From the NCBI GenBank assembly GCA_964535715.1, contig CAZHUO010000001.1, positions 1 to 64,000 of the forward strand: a DNA stretch of 64,000 nt, written 5' to 3'. Below, one piece after another: positions 16,935 to 24,087 of this stretch; the first letter of the stretch is position 1; each line of letters starts with the position of its first letter. This stretch comes from CAZCCC01 sp964535715 (lineage in GTDB: Bacteria; Patescibacteriota; Patescibacteriia; Buchananbacterales; UBA6539). The notes under the pieces are model-generated. The model was given only the letters and a program-made list of their open reading frames with translations, made no database searches and was not told the DNA's origin. The position numbers and the translations under genes were made by a program.

Positions 16935-17238
16935 TTATTACCTCAACCTGCCTGTTGCCGACTTAAGTAGGCTTCCCGTATTCGGGGGTTGAGGATTTAT
17001 GATTTTGGTGTCGGGGTTAAACCCGTTAGTCAACGGGTCAAGAACCCCGTTGCCAAGTCCAGGCGTTGAGGTTTTAACCTCACCTATCCACTGTTGCCGA
17101 CTTTTGCTGGTTGACTAATGTGTTTAATATCAACTTGTAAATTAAGCCCGCATCAACGGGGTTAAAACCCAGTTGCCTAGTCCAGGCGTTGAGGTTTTAA
17201 CCTCAACCTGTATCGCAGTATTTTAATCAAATTAAAAA
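16935..17238. repeat. Palindromic repeat cluster between pilin genes 2 and 3
   Basis: It holds GTTGAGGTTTTAACCTCAAC at 17188-17207, a near copy at 17066-17083, and a 42-bp block at 17013-17054 that recurs exactly in inverted orientation at 42018-42059. GTTGCCGACTT and CAGGCGTTGAGG motifs are repeated. No gene is seen. It could also end or process the pilin transcript, but no T-run follows the hairpins. Confidence 0.8.
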
Positions 17239-18357
17239 ATGAAAAAAACCATCAAATTAAAATTAATATTTTTTTTGCCGGTTTTTTTTATTTTGTCAAT
17301 GTTTTTTATTCCGGAAGCATTTGCAGGCTGCTGCAAAGTCACAACATCTCAAGTAAATTGTCGTCCTGAACCAAATACAACAGATTGCTACACTATTTGC
17401 AGGTATAGTGGTGCTTGTGTTTATTCGTCAAATGCATGTGAATCATTTGAAGGCTGTCCCCAATATGATTTAGGTTCACCGGAGCTTGAAATTGTAGGCA
17501 GCAGCCAGCAGATTAAGCCGGTGACAAATATTCAAATCGGCGGTAAAAATGTTGAATTCAGCGGTGCGAATTGCGATGGCGATATTTGCGAAATTGACTG
17601 GATTGGAAAATATATTTCAGTTCTATATCGGTATGGAGTTGGCATTACTGCGATTTTGGCCGTTGTAATGGTTATGGCCGGCGGGTTTTTCTGGCTTATT
17701 TCCGGCGGCAGTCCGGACAAGGTTAATAAAGCAAAAGAATTCATCTTTTCCGCAATTACCGGTTTAACCCTTGCCTTGTTTTCTTTTTTGCTTTTGTATG
17801 CAATAAATCCAAGATTGGTTATTTTTGATCCGTTAAGGATAAAAGATATGAATTCTCTAAGGGCGGAAAGCTTGACCTCGCCGGCCGCCGAAGCATCTGC
17901 TTCTGCCGGCTGTCCTTCAGAAGAACAAAAGGAAAGCGGATTTAGTGCTTATACCACCGGCTATTGCAAGCCGGCAAGGTCTAATTATGATAGCGATGCG
18001 TCATTTTTGTGCGCTGTCGGGATTAATTGCTCCTGCCCGGCCGGCAGAAGCTCAAGCTTAAGCTGCAGCAATTCCGCCGGTAAACACTGGGCTCCTTGCC
18101 TGCCTTTTGATCCGGATACCACAGCTTATTGCCATGAAACCGCTTCTAATTCTGCCCCTGAGATTGGAACGGTTGCCGCCGACTGGAGCTGTTTTCCCAA
18201 AGGCAGCCAGGTATGCATCGGCGGAAATACTTATACGGTTACTGACAAAGGCGGCTGGATTAAAGGGACGCGTTTTGATATCTGGACCGGAAGCGATTGC
18301 GCGCAGACTAACCGGGTGACCGGAAATTATACCGTCACAACCGGAGCCTGTAATTAA
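17239..18357 (+). CDS. TrbC/VirB2-like pilin fused to a 3D-type (double-psi barrel) domain
   Basis: The 372 residues have a signal peptide (about 1-30), an N-terminal Cys-rich part and the same two-helix pilin core as the two preceding genes (YISVLYRYGVGITAILAVVM, AGGFFWLISGGSPDK). A C-terminal domain from about 225 to 372 ends with GTVAADWSCFPKGSQVCIGG, VTDKGGWIKGTRFDIWTG. This carries the three aspartates (AAD, TDKG, FDIW) and the glycine pattern of the 3D domain of MltA, YabE/Rpf-like and related peptidoglycan-cleaving proteins. Inferred: a wall-active module displayed on or near the pilus. Extra Cys pairs set it apart from standard 3D domains. Confidence 0.78.
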   Translation: MKKTIKLKLIFFLPVFFILSMFFIPEAFAGCCKVTTSQVNCRPEPNTTDCYTICRYSGACVYSSNACESFEGCPQYDLGSPELEIVGSSQQIKPVTNIQIGGKNVEFSGANCDGDICEIDWIGKYISVLYRYGVGITAILAVVMVMAGGFFWLISGGSPDKVNKAKEFIFSAITGLTLALFSFLLLYAINPRLVIFDPLRIKDMNSLRAESLTSPAAEASASAGCPSEEQKESGFSAYTTGYCKPARSNYDSDASFLCAVGINCSCPAGRSSSLSCSNSAGKHWAPCLPFDPDTTAYCHETASNSAPEIGTVAADWSCFPKGSQVCIGGNTYTVTDKGGWIKGTRFDIWTGSDCAQTNRVTGNYTVTTGACN

Positions 18358-18415
18358 ATCTAAAATCTAAAATCTTAAATCTAAAATCTTAAATCTAAAA
18401 TCTAAAATCTTAGAT
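18358..18415. repeat. AATCTAAAATCTT tandem repeat
   Basis: About 58 bases of alternating AAATCT and AAAATCTT units directly follow the stop of the third pilin gene. The same unit string occurs inside leuS at 24931-24966. Confidence 0.85.
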
Positions 18416-18957
18416 TTCTTTGCTAAAGGCGGAAAATCTCAATTTTTTTGAGACGCTTAAAAAATGTTGATTAAAAGCATTTTTTTTGTTTAAGGATCAA
18501 TTTAAAGCTCTTTGTTGTCGAACAAAAATTGACATAAAGGCTAAACAAGTGTAAAATAGATTCTTAGTTTTACCCTGTTTTTAAATTGTTAAATTATCAT
18601 CACGAAAACACGAAAGCAAAAAAACAGCCTATTCAGCCTATTCAATAAGTTCAGCTGATTCAGCTAGCTGAAAAAGCCGAGTAGGCTGAACCCACTAGGC
18701 GCGAGGCGTCCACGCCGAGCACTTCTTGCTTGGGTAAGGCGGCTTCAATAACGATTGCAGGTTGAGACTAAAGTCTCAACACCTAGTAGCTATTTAGGGG
18801 AGCCGGTTTTAACCGGCGACATGGCAAGCCAAGTGTTTTTGTGTTTAAAAGTTTTAATTATTGCAGGCTTATAATGTAGGATTAATCTCCAATTAAATAA
18901 TTTCCTTTTTATCTCTTTAGGATTCGCAGCGTGCAAGGATAAAAAGTCAAAAAATTT
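18416..18957. other. Long gene-free region before uvrA with promoter and palindromes
   Basis: No reading frame is convincing. It contains a strong promoter-like sequence at 18529-18557, tandem CAGCCTATTCAG/TTCAGCTGATTCAGC motifs (18628-18690) and GAGGCGTCCACGCCGAG, which is shared with 22.2 kb. It also contains GTTGAGACTAAAGTCTCAAC (18761-18780) and GCCGGTTTTAACCGGC (18802-18817). Confidence 0.6.
18529..18557 (+). promoter_or_regulatory. Strong consensus promoter far upstream of uvrA
   Basis: TTGACA, 17 bases, TAAAAT. The next plus-strand gene, uvrA, starts about 400 bases later, so this promoter would make either a long structured leader or a separate small RNA. Confidence 0.6.
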
Positions 18958-21792
18958 ATGATAAAAAAAATCACAATTAAAGGCGCCAGAGTCCACAATT
19001 TGAAAAATATCAATATTGAAATTCCCAGAGACAAGCTTATAGTTTTTACCGGAATTTCCGGTTCAGGGAAATCCAGTTTGGCTTTTGATACGATTTATGC
19101 CGAAGGCCAGCGCCGCTATGTAGAATCTCTTTCAACCTATGCCCGGCAGTTTTTAGGAATGATGGACAAGCCGGAAGTTGATTTGATTGAAGGACTGTCT
19201 CCGGCAATTTCAATCGATCAGCGTTCGGGCTCCAGCAACCCCCGTTCAACTGTCGGAACTGTGACAGAAATTTATGATTATTTGCGCCTGCTATTTTCCA
19301 GAGTCGGCAAAGTCCATTGTTATAAATGCGGCAAGGAGCTTAGAAAGCAAAATTCCAGCCAAATTATCAACCAAATTTTAAAGCTGATTGAAAAAGACGA
19401 TGAAATAAAAATTATGGCGCCTTTGATTTCGGAAATAAAAGGAGGAAAGGTAAAAACTTTTGAAGAAATAAGAAAATCCGGCTTTAAGCAAATCAGGATA
19501 AATAATAATTTTTTTGATCTGGATAAAATTACCGATCATGAGATATCTTTAAAAAAAGAGCCGATTGAAATAGTGGTCGGCCATCTAAAATTTTCCGATA
19601 ATAATAAAGAAATTTTTAAAGAAGAGCTGATAAGAACCATTGAATTGGCGCTTGACTTGGGAAACGGCCAAATCAGAATCATTGTCGGGCCGAAAGAGCA
19701 CTTTTTTTCCCAGCACTATGTCTGCCTTGACTGTAATGTTGAATTGCCCGACTTGCAGCCCAGGAATTTTTCTTTTAACAGCCCGGCCGGAGCCTGTCCG
19801 AAATGCCTCGGACTTGGCACCAGGCTTGAAGTCGATCCCGAGTTTGTAATTCCAAACAGACGCCTGACTTTGGCTCAGGGAGCAATCAAGCCCTGGGCTC
19901 GGAATTTTGCCAATCAAAACCAATACGGCAATATTTTAAAAGCCGTGGCCTCTGCTAATAATTTTTCTTTGAATGTTCCGGTTTCTGATTTGGGAAAAAA
20001 ATCAACCGATATTATATTTTACGGCACTAAAGATAAAAAATATGAAGTCGGAAAAGAACTTTTGGAATTTCCCGGAGTTTTGGCTATTTTGGAGGAAAAA
20101 TACCAGCAGACAAGTTCTGATTATTTAAAGCAGGAAATCGAGCAATACATGAGAGTTTCAATCTGCCCATATTGCCATGGCAAGCGTTTAAAACCCGAGT
20201 CATTGGCAGTCACCGTTGGCGGAATTAATATTTCCGAAATTACCCAAAAAACGATTGAAAATTGCCTTTTATTTTTTAAAGATGTTCAAAAAGGCAAAAA
20301 TATCAAAGAAAGCTTAGACAGCCGCGACCAAAAAATTTCCGAACAAATTATAAAAGAAATAATCAGCCATTTGGAATATCTGCAAAAAGTCGGCTTAAGC
20401 TATCTTACGCTTGACCGCTCTTCGGCGACTTTAGCCGGCGGCGAATCGCAAAGAATCAGGCTGGCTACCCAGCTTGGCTTGTCGCTTACCGGCATTGTTT
20501 ATATTTTGGACGAGCCGTCAATCGGCCTGCATCAAAGGGATAATCAAAAATTAATTGATACGATAAAACATTTAAGGGATTTGGGAAATACCGTAATTGT
20601 CGTTGAGCATGATGAAATGACAATGGAGGCGGCTGACATGATTGTTGACATCGGTCCCGGTGCGGGCGAAGCCGGCGGCCAGGTTGTTTCTGTCGGAACG
20701 CCAAGCGAAATTAAAAAAGACAAAAATTCCCTGACCGGAAAATATCTTTCACGAAAGCTAAAAATAGAAATGCCGAAGTCCTGCAGGAAAGGCAGCGGTA
20801 AATTTTTGGAAATTATTGGAGCACAAGAATTTAATTTGAAAAATGTTGATGTAAAAATTCCTTTGGGAAAATTTATCTGTTTAACCGGTGTTTCCGGTTC
20901 CGGCAAATCGACTTTAATGCTTGAAATTTTAGTTAAAGCGTTAAGCAAGAAATTTTATCGCTCCAAAGATGAACCGGGTAAGTATAAAGAAATTAAAGGA
21001 ATTGAAAATATCGACAAAGTAATTGCCATTGACCAGTCGCCGATCGGGCGGACGCCCAGAAGCAACCCGGCAACTTATACCGGCGTGTTTACTTATATCC
21101 GCGATCTGTTCACCCAGACCCAGGAAGCTAAAATAAGAGGTTATCGTGCGGGAAAATTCAGCTTTAATGCCAAAGCCGGCCGGTGTGAAACCTGTGCCGG
21201 AGAAGGCTTAGTGAAAATTGAAATGAATTTTTTGCCTGATGTTTATGTTCCTTGCGAAGAATGCCACGGCAACCGCTACAAAGCGGAAGTTTTGGAAGTA
21301 CACTATCAGGGAAAAAATATTGCCGATATTTTGAATATGTCCGTTAAAGAAGCAATGTACAGCTTCGCCCAGCAGCCGATTATCTACACCAAGCTCAAAA
21401 CTCTTTATGAAGTCGGGCTTGGCTATGTTAAGCTGGGTCAAAGTGCAACGACTCTTTCGGGCGGCGAGGCCCAGCGGGTAAAATTGGCCACCGAACTTTC
21501 CCGCCGCTCAACGGGCAAGACTTTGTATATTTTGGACGAGCCGACTACCGGCCTTCATTTTGAAGATATAAAACAGCTTCTTTTGGTTTTAAATAAGCTG
21601 GTCGACAAAGGCAATACGGTTTTGATTATTGAACATAACCTGGATGTGATAAAATGCGCCGACTGGGTGATTGATCTTGGTCCCGAGGGCGGGAATAAGG
21701 GCGGAGAAATTGTTGCCCAGGGAACGCCTAGAGATATTGCTAAAGTTGCAAAGTCGTATACCGGGAGATATCTGAAAGAGGTTTTGAGGTAG
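18958..21792 (+). CDS. uvrA: Excinuclease ABC subunit A
   Basis: This is the damage-recognition ATPase of nucleotide excision repair. The 944 residues are full length. The first Walker A is TGISGSGKSSLAFDTI near residue 32 and the second is TGVSGSGKSTLMLEIL near residue 646. Two ABC signatures read LAGGESQRIRLATQLG and LSGGEAQRVKLATELS, with ILDEPSIGLHQRD and ILDEPTTGLHFED. Zinc-binding CXXC pairs are CPYCHGKRLKPE and CETCAGEG/CEECHGNR. No Shine-Dalgarno lies at normal distance. It stands alone between two repeat-rich gaps. uvrB and uvrC are not in the window. Confidence 0.97.
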   Translation: MIKKITIKGARVHNLKNINIEIPRDKLIVFTGISGSGKSSLAFDTIYAEGQRRYVESLSTYARQFLGMMDKPEVDLIEGLSPAISIDQRSGSSNPRSTVGTVTEIYDYLRLLFSRVGKVHCYKCGKELRKQNSSQIINQILKLIEKDDEIKIMAPLISEIKGGKVKTFEEIRKSGFKQIRINNNFFDLDKITDHEISLKKEPIEIVVGHLKFSDNNKEIFKEELIRTIELALDLGNGQIRIIVGPKEHFFSQHYVCLDCNVELPDLQPRNFSFNSPAGACPKCLGLGTRLEVDPEFVIPNRRLTLAQGAIKPWARNFANQNQYGNILKAVASANNFSLNVPVSDLGKKSTDIIFYGTKDKKYEVGKELLEFPGVLAILEEKYQQTSSDYLKQEIEQYMRVSICPYCHGKRLKPESLAVTVGGINISEITQKTIENCLLFFKDVQKGKNIKESLDSRDQKISEQIIKEIISHLEYLQKVGLSYLTLDRSSATLAGGESQRIRLATQLGLSLTGIVYILDEPSIGLHQRDNQKLIDTIKHLRDLGNTVIVVEHDEMTMEAADMIVDIGPGAGEAGGQVVSVGTPSEIKKDKNSLTGKYLSRKLKIEMPKSCRKGSGKFLEIIGAQEFNLKNVDVKIPLGKFICLTGVSGSGKSTLMLEILVKALSKKFYRSKDEPGKYKEIKGIENIDKVIAIDQSPIGRTPRSNPATYTGVFTYIRDLFTQTQEAKIRGYRAGKFSFNAKAGRCETCAGEGLVKIEMNFLPDVYVPCEECHGNRYKAEVLEVHYQGKNIADILNMSVKEAMYSFAQQPIIYTKLKTLYEVGLGYVKLGQSATTLSGGEAQRVKLATELSRRSTGKTLYILDEPTTGLHFEDIKQLLLVLNKLVDKGNTVLIIEHNLDVIKCADWVIDLGPEGGNKGGEIVAQGTPRDIAKVAKSYTGRYLKEVLR

Positions 21793-22417
21793 CTTATAGC
21801 TGGTAGTTGTTAGTTTATAGCATTAAGTTTATAATTTTGAATTTATTACTTAGTCATCTCGACCGAATACACTTGTCTATTTTTGTCATTTGGAGGTCGC
21901 CGAAAAGGCGACCGAAGAATCTCGAGATTCTTCGGCCTACGGCCTCAGAATGACAAAAAGAAGCGGACTTAATTATTTCATCGTCGCTCGAAATGATAAA
22001 ACAAAAAAATCCGCCCATTTGTTTTGCCGCCGAGCCATAAAGGCTCGGCTATGAGTGCAAAATTATTATCCTACCGCGTAGCGGAACCTTTATGGTTCCA
22101 CTTAAACAGGAAGCATTTTTTATTCATCTAGGTAGCTCGGCGAGACGCCTTGCTCCAAAAAAATCCATACCTCGGCTTGAGGCGTCCACGCCGAAAGGAA
22201 ACTTTATGGTTCCACGCTTGCCAGCCAAGTCGCCGACTTCAGCTAAAGGCGCCTGTCCGCCTATGGCGGGGATTGGCTTAAAATTAATAGCAGTTAAAAA
22301 GTCGGCTCACCCGGGGTCAGGTGTTGGGGTTTTAACCCCAACTTGCCAGCTGGATTAGTCGCCGGCTAAAGCCGGCTTACCCAAAATAACAATTAATAAT
22401 GAAAAAAATTTTCTTAA
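21793..22417. repeat. Repeat- and palindrome-rich intergenic region after uvrA
   Basis: It contains a 24-bp perfect palindrome centred on GAATCTCGAGATTC (21912-21935), GTCGCC/GGCGAC just before it, GGAACCTTTATGGTTCC (22081-22097) and GAGGCGTCCACGCCGA (22171-22187). It also has TCCGCCTATGGCGGG (22256-22270), GTTGGGGTTTTAACCCCAAC (22323-22342) and GCCGGCTAAAGCCGGC (22361-22376). Apparent short reading frames here are built of repeats and are not supported as genes. Confidence 0.8.
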
Positions 22418-22450
22418 CAAAAAAATTCCGCCTTATTTTGCAAGGCGGAG
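22418..22450 (-). terminator. Terminator of the metallophosphoesterase gene
   Basis: On the minus strand, TCCGCCTT/AAGGCGGA with a loop of 6 is followed by ATTTTTTTGTT. It starts within a base of the stop codon. Confidence 0.85.
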
Positions 22451-23464
22451 CTAGGCAATCGACCCAAGGTCGATTTTTTTTGATCGGTGCTTGCTTAAAT
22501 AATGAATATGCAAATATGCTTTTTGGCTGGTCAGGTTTATCATAAGTTCCGCCCAGCCGGCGCCCGGATGCCAAAATCCCAAAGGCGTCGCAATTATTAT
22601 TCCCCAAACCGAAGGCACTATCTGGATTTTGTAAGCCTTTGCAACGGCTTTGAATTTCCGGTTAAGCAGGCGGGAATAATAGTAGATATTTGCTAACCAG
22701 CGGGCGTGGAAATGTCCGCAAAGCGTGACTATGAGGCGGTCTTTATAAGGTTTTAAAGCCTGCTGTAAATTTGATGAAAGCAGTGCACTGCTGTCATGAA
22801 TTGCCAAAATAAACTTATCGTTGTTTTTTTGCAAAGCTTTCTTAAGGAACAAAATTTCAGCCTGTTTTTGCCGGTTTAGCCAATCAAGCTGTTCAGACTG
22901 AAAATATTTTTTCCATTTTTGGCTGACTAGGAATGGTTCGGAAGAAAGCCAGACTAAATTTAAGCTTGGCGCAATTTGTTTAATGCCATGCATCTCGCCG
23001 TAAATTTCCCTGTAAGCTTCCAGGCTTTTTTTGCTGATGCCGACTTTGCCCCAGGCGCCAGTTGCCAAAATCCAGCCGGTCTCGTGGCCGCCGGAAAGGG
23101 AAATAAATTGGCCGAATTTTTTTTCAAGAATTCTTTTAATCCTTAAGCCGGCTTTTTGACTTAGCTTTGTCACCATGCCCTGGTCTTGAAATCCATTGAC
23201 CTGATCGCCTAAAACTATTGTTTCGTCATATTGCCCATTTTTGGCAATCTCCAAAAATGCCTGGTAAATATAAGTTTGGTTTATTTTATACCAAGCTTTT
23301 TTCAGCTTTTCGGCAATTATGGTTTTAAGCCAAAAATATTTTGCGATTTTTGCTAAAACCTCAAAGATTTGCAAAGCCCATTTGACATCATCTATCGGCA
23401 CCCGATCCTTTGGGTGAATAGAATGAATATCGCTTAAGCACAGGATTTTAATTATTTCCTGCAT
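22451..23464 (-). CDS. Calcineurin-like metallophosphoesterase
   Basis: The 337 residues carry the metallophosphoesterase motif series: LCLSDIHS near residue 10, VLGDQVNG, SGGHETG in place of the usual GNHD/E, AIHDSS, and CGHFHARW near the C-terminal third. No signal peptide or membrane anchor is obvious, although a hydrophobic stretch (VPSVWGIIIATPLGFWHPG) lies near residue 290. The start is taken at 23464 because GAAAGGA lies 8 bases upstream; a frame open 17 codons further out has no ribosome site. The substrate is unknown. The gene has its own promoter and terminator and no partner genes. Confidence 0.78.
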   Translation of the reverse strand: MQEIIKILCLSDIHSIHPKDRVPIDDVKWALQIFEVLAKIAKYFWLKTIIAEKLKKAWYKINQTYIYQAFLEIAKNGQYDETIVLGDQVNGFQDQGMVTKLSQKAGLRIKRILEKKFGQFISLSGGHETGWILATGAWGKVGISKKSLEAYREIYGEMHGIKQIAPSLNLVWLSSEPFLVSQKWKKYFQSEQLDWLNRQKQAEILFLKKALQKNNDKFILAIHDSSALLSSNLQQALKPYKDRLIVTLCGHFHARWLANIYYYSRLLNRKFKAVAKAYKIQIVPSVWGIIIATPLGFWHPGAGWAELMINLTSQKAYLHIHYLSKHRSKKIDLGSIA

Positions 23465-23522
23465 ATTATTTTCCTTTCTCCCAAATTCTGTTATTTTGCT
23501 GTCATTAAAGAACAATATTGTA

Positions 23523-23551
23523 ATTGTAGCATTAAAAATAGTTTTTGTTAG
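23523..23551 (-). promoter_or_regulatory. Promoter of the metallophosphoesterase gene
   Basis: On the minus strand, CTAACA, 17 bases, TACAAT, with TGC directly before the -10 (extended -10). The leader is about 50 bases and ends in a good ribosome site. Confidence 0.55.
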
Positions 23552-23632
23552 CTTGAAAAAAGTGGAGTTTTGTGTTATTTTTAGGAGGTAGCTGGTAGAA
23601 TGTAGGATTTATTTTCTATTTTTCCTTTTTAA

Positions 23633-23708
23633 AATCAACATAGCGTAGCCTTATTATTAATTAGCTGTTAGCTTTTAGCTTATAGCTTATAGAAGGGCGA
23701 AGCTATGT
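23633..23708 (+). promoter_or_regulatory. AATCAACATAGCG leader able to pair with the start codon
   Basis: AATCAACATAGCG is at 23633-23645. ACATAGC within it is complementary to GCTATGT at 23702-23708, which contains the ATG of the four-helix-bundle gene. The same motif precedes the GIY-YIG genes near 47.0 and 55.3 kb and comF. Between the arms lie TTAGCTTTTAGCTTATAGC repeats. Confidence 0.6.
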
Positions 23709-24061
23709 ATATTCAATCTTTTAAACAATTAACGGTTTGGCAGAAATCAATTAGATTAGTTAAGGAAATTTACATTCTAACTCTTAGTTTGCCTCGTGAA
23801 GAATTGTATGGCTTAACTAGCCAGATGAGAAGATCGGCCGTCTCTATTCCATCAAAAATTGCAGAAGGTAAAAAAAGACGAACAAGAAAAGACTTTATTC
23901 AGTTTTTGAGAATTGCAGACGGTTCAGCGGCAGAGCTTGAAACTCAAATTATTATTACTAAAGATTTATATCCATATATCAGTAGCATAAAATCAGAATC
24001 TTTATTGCTAGAAGTTCAAAAAATGCTAATTACCATAATTAAAAAATTAGAAAATAACTAA
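23705..24061 (+). CDS. Four-helix-bundle protein (23S rRNA IVP/S23 family)
   Basis: This 118-residue all-helical protein has the family's marks: FKQLTVWQKSIRLVKEIY, LPREELYGLTSQMRRSAVSI, KIAEGKKRRTRKDFIQFLRI, AELETQIII. Related proteins were first named from intervening sequences in 23S rRNA genes and are frequent as stand-alone genes. Their molecular role is not established. It sits directly before leuS (gap 26 bases made of AAGCTAAAAGCTATAAGCT repeats) and behind the AATCAACATAGCG leader. That placement among repeats suggests a mobile or recently acquired gene. Confidence 0.85.
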   Translation: MYIQSFKQLTVWQKSIRLVKEIYILTLSLPREELYGLTSQMRRSAVSIPSKIAEGKKRRTRKDFIQFLRIADGSAAELETQIIITKDLYPYISSIKSESLLLEVQKMLITIIKKLENN

Positions 24062-24087
24062 AAGCTAAAAGCTAAAAGCTATAAGCT

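Noticed and set aside
22058..22358. 88-codon frame in the gap after uvrA
   Set aside because: It is composed of palindromic repeat sequence with no ribosome site and no protein-like pattern.
24060..24087. T-box leader before leuS
   Set aside because: The gap is 26 bases of AGCT-type repeats, too short for a T-box, and no specifier or antiterminator is seen further up.
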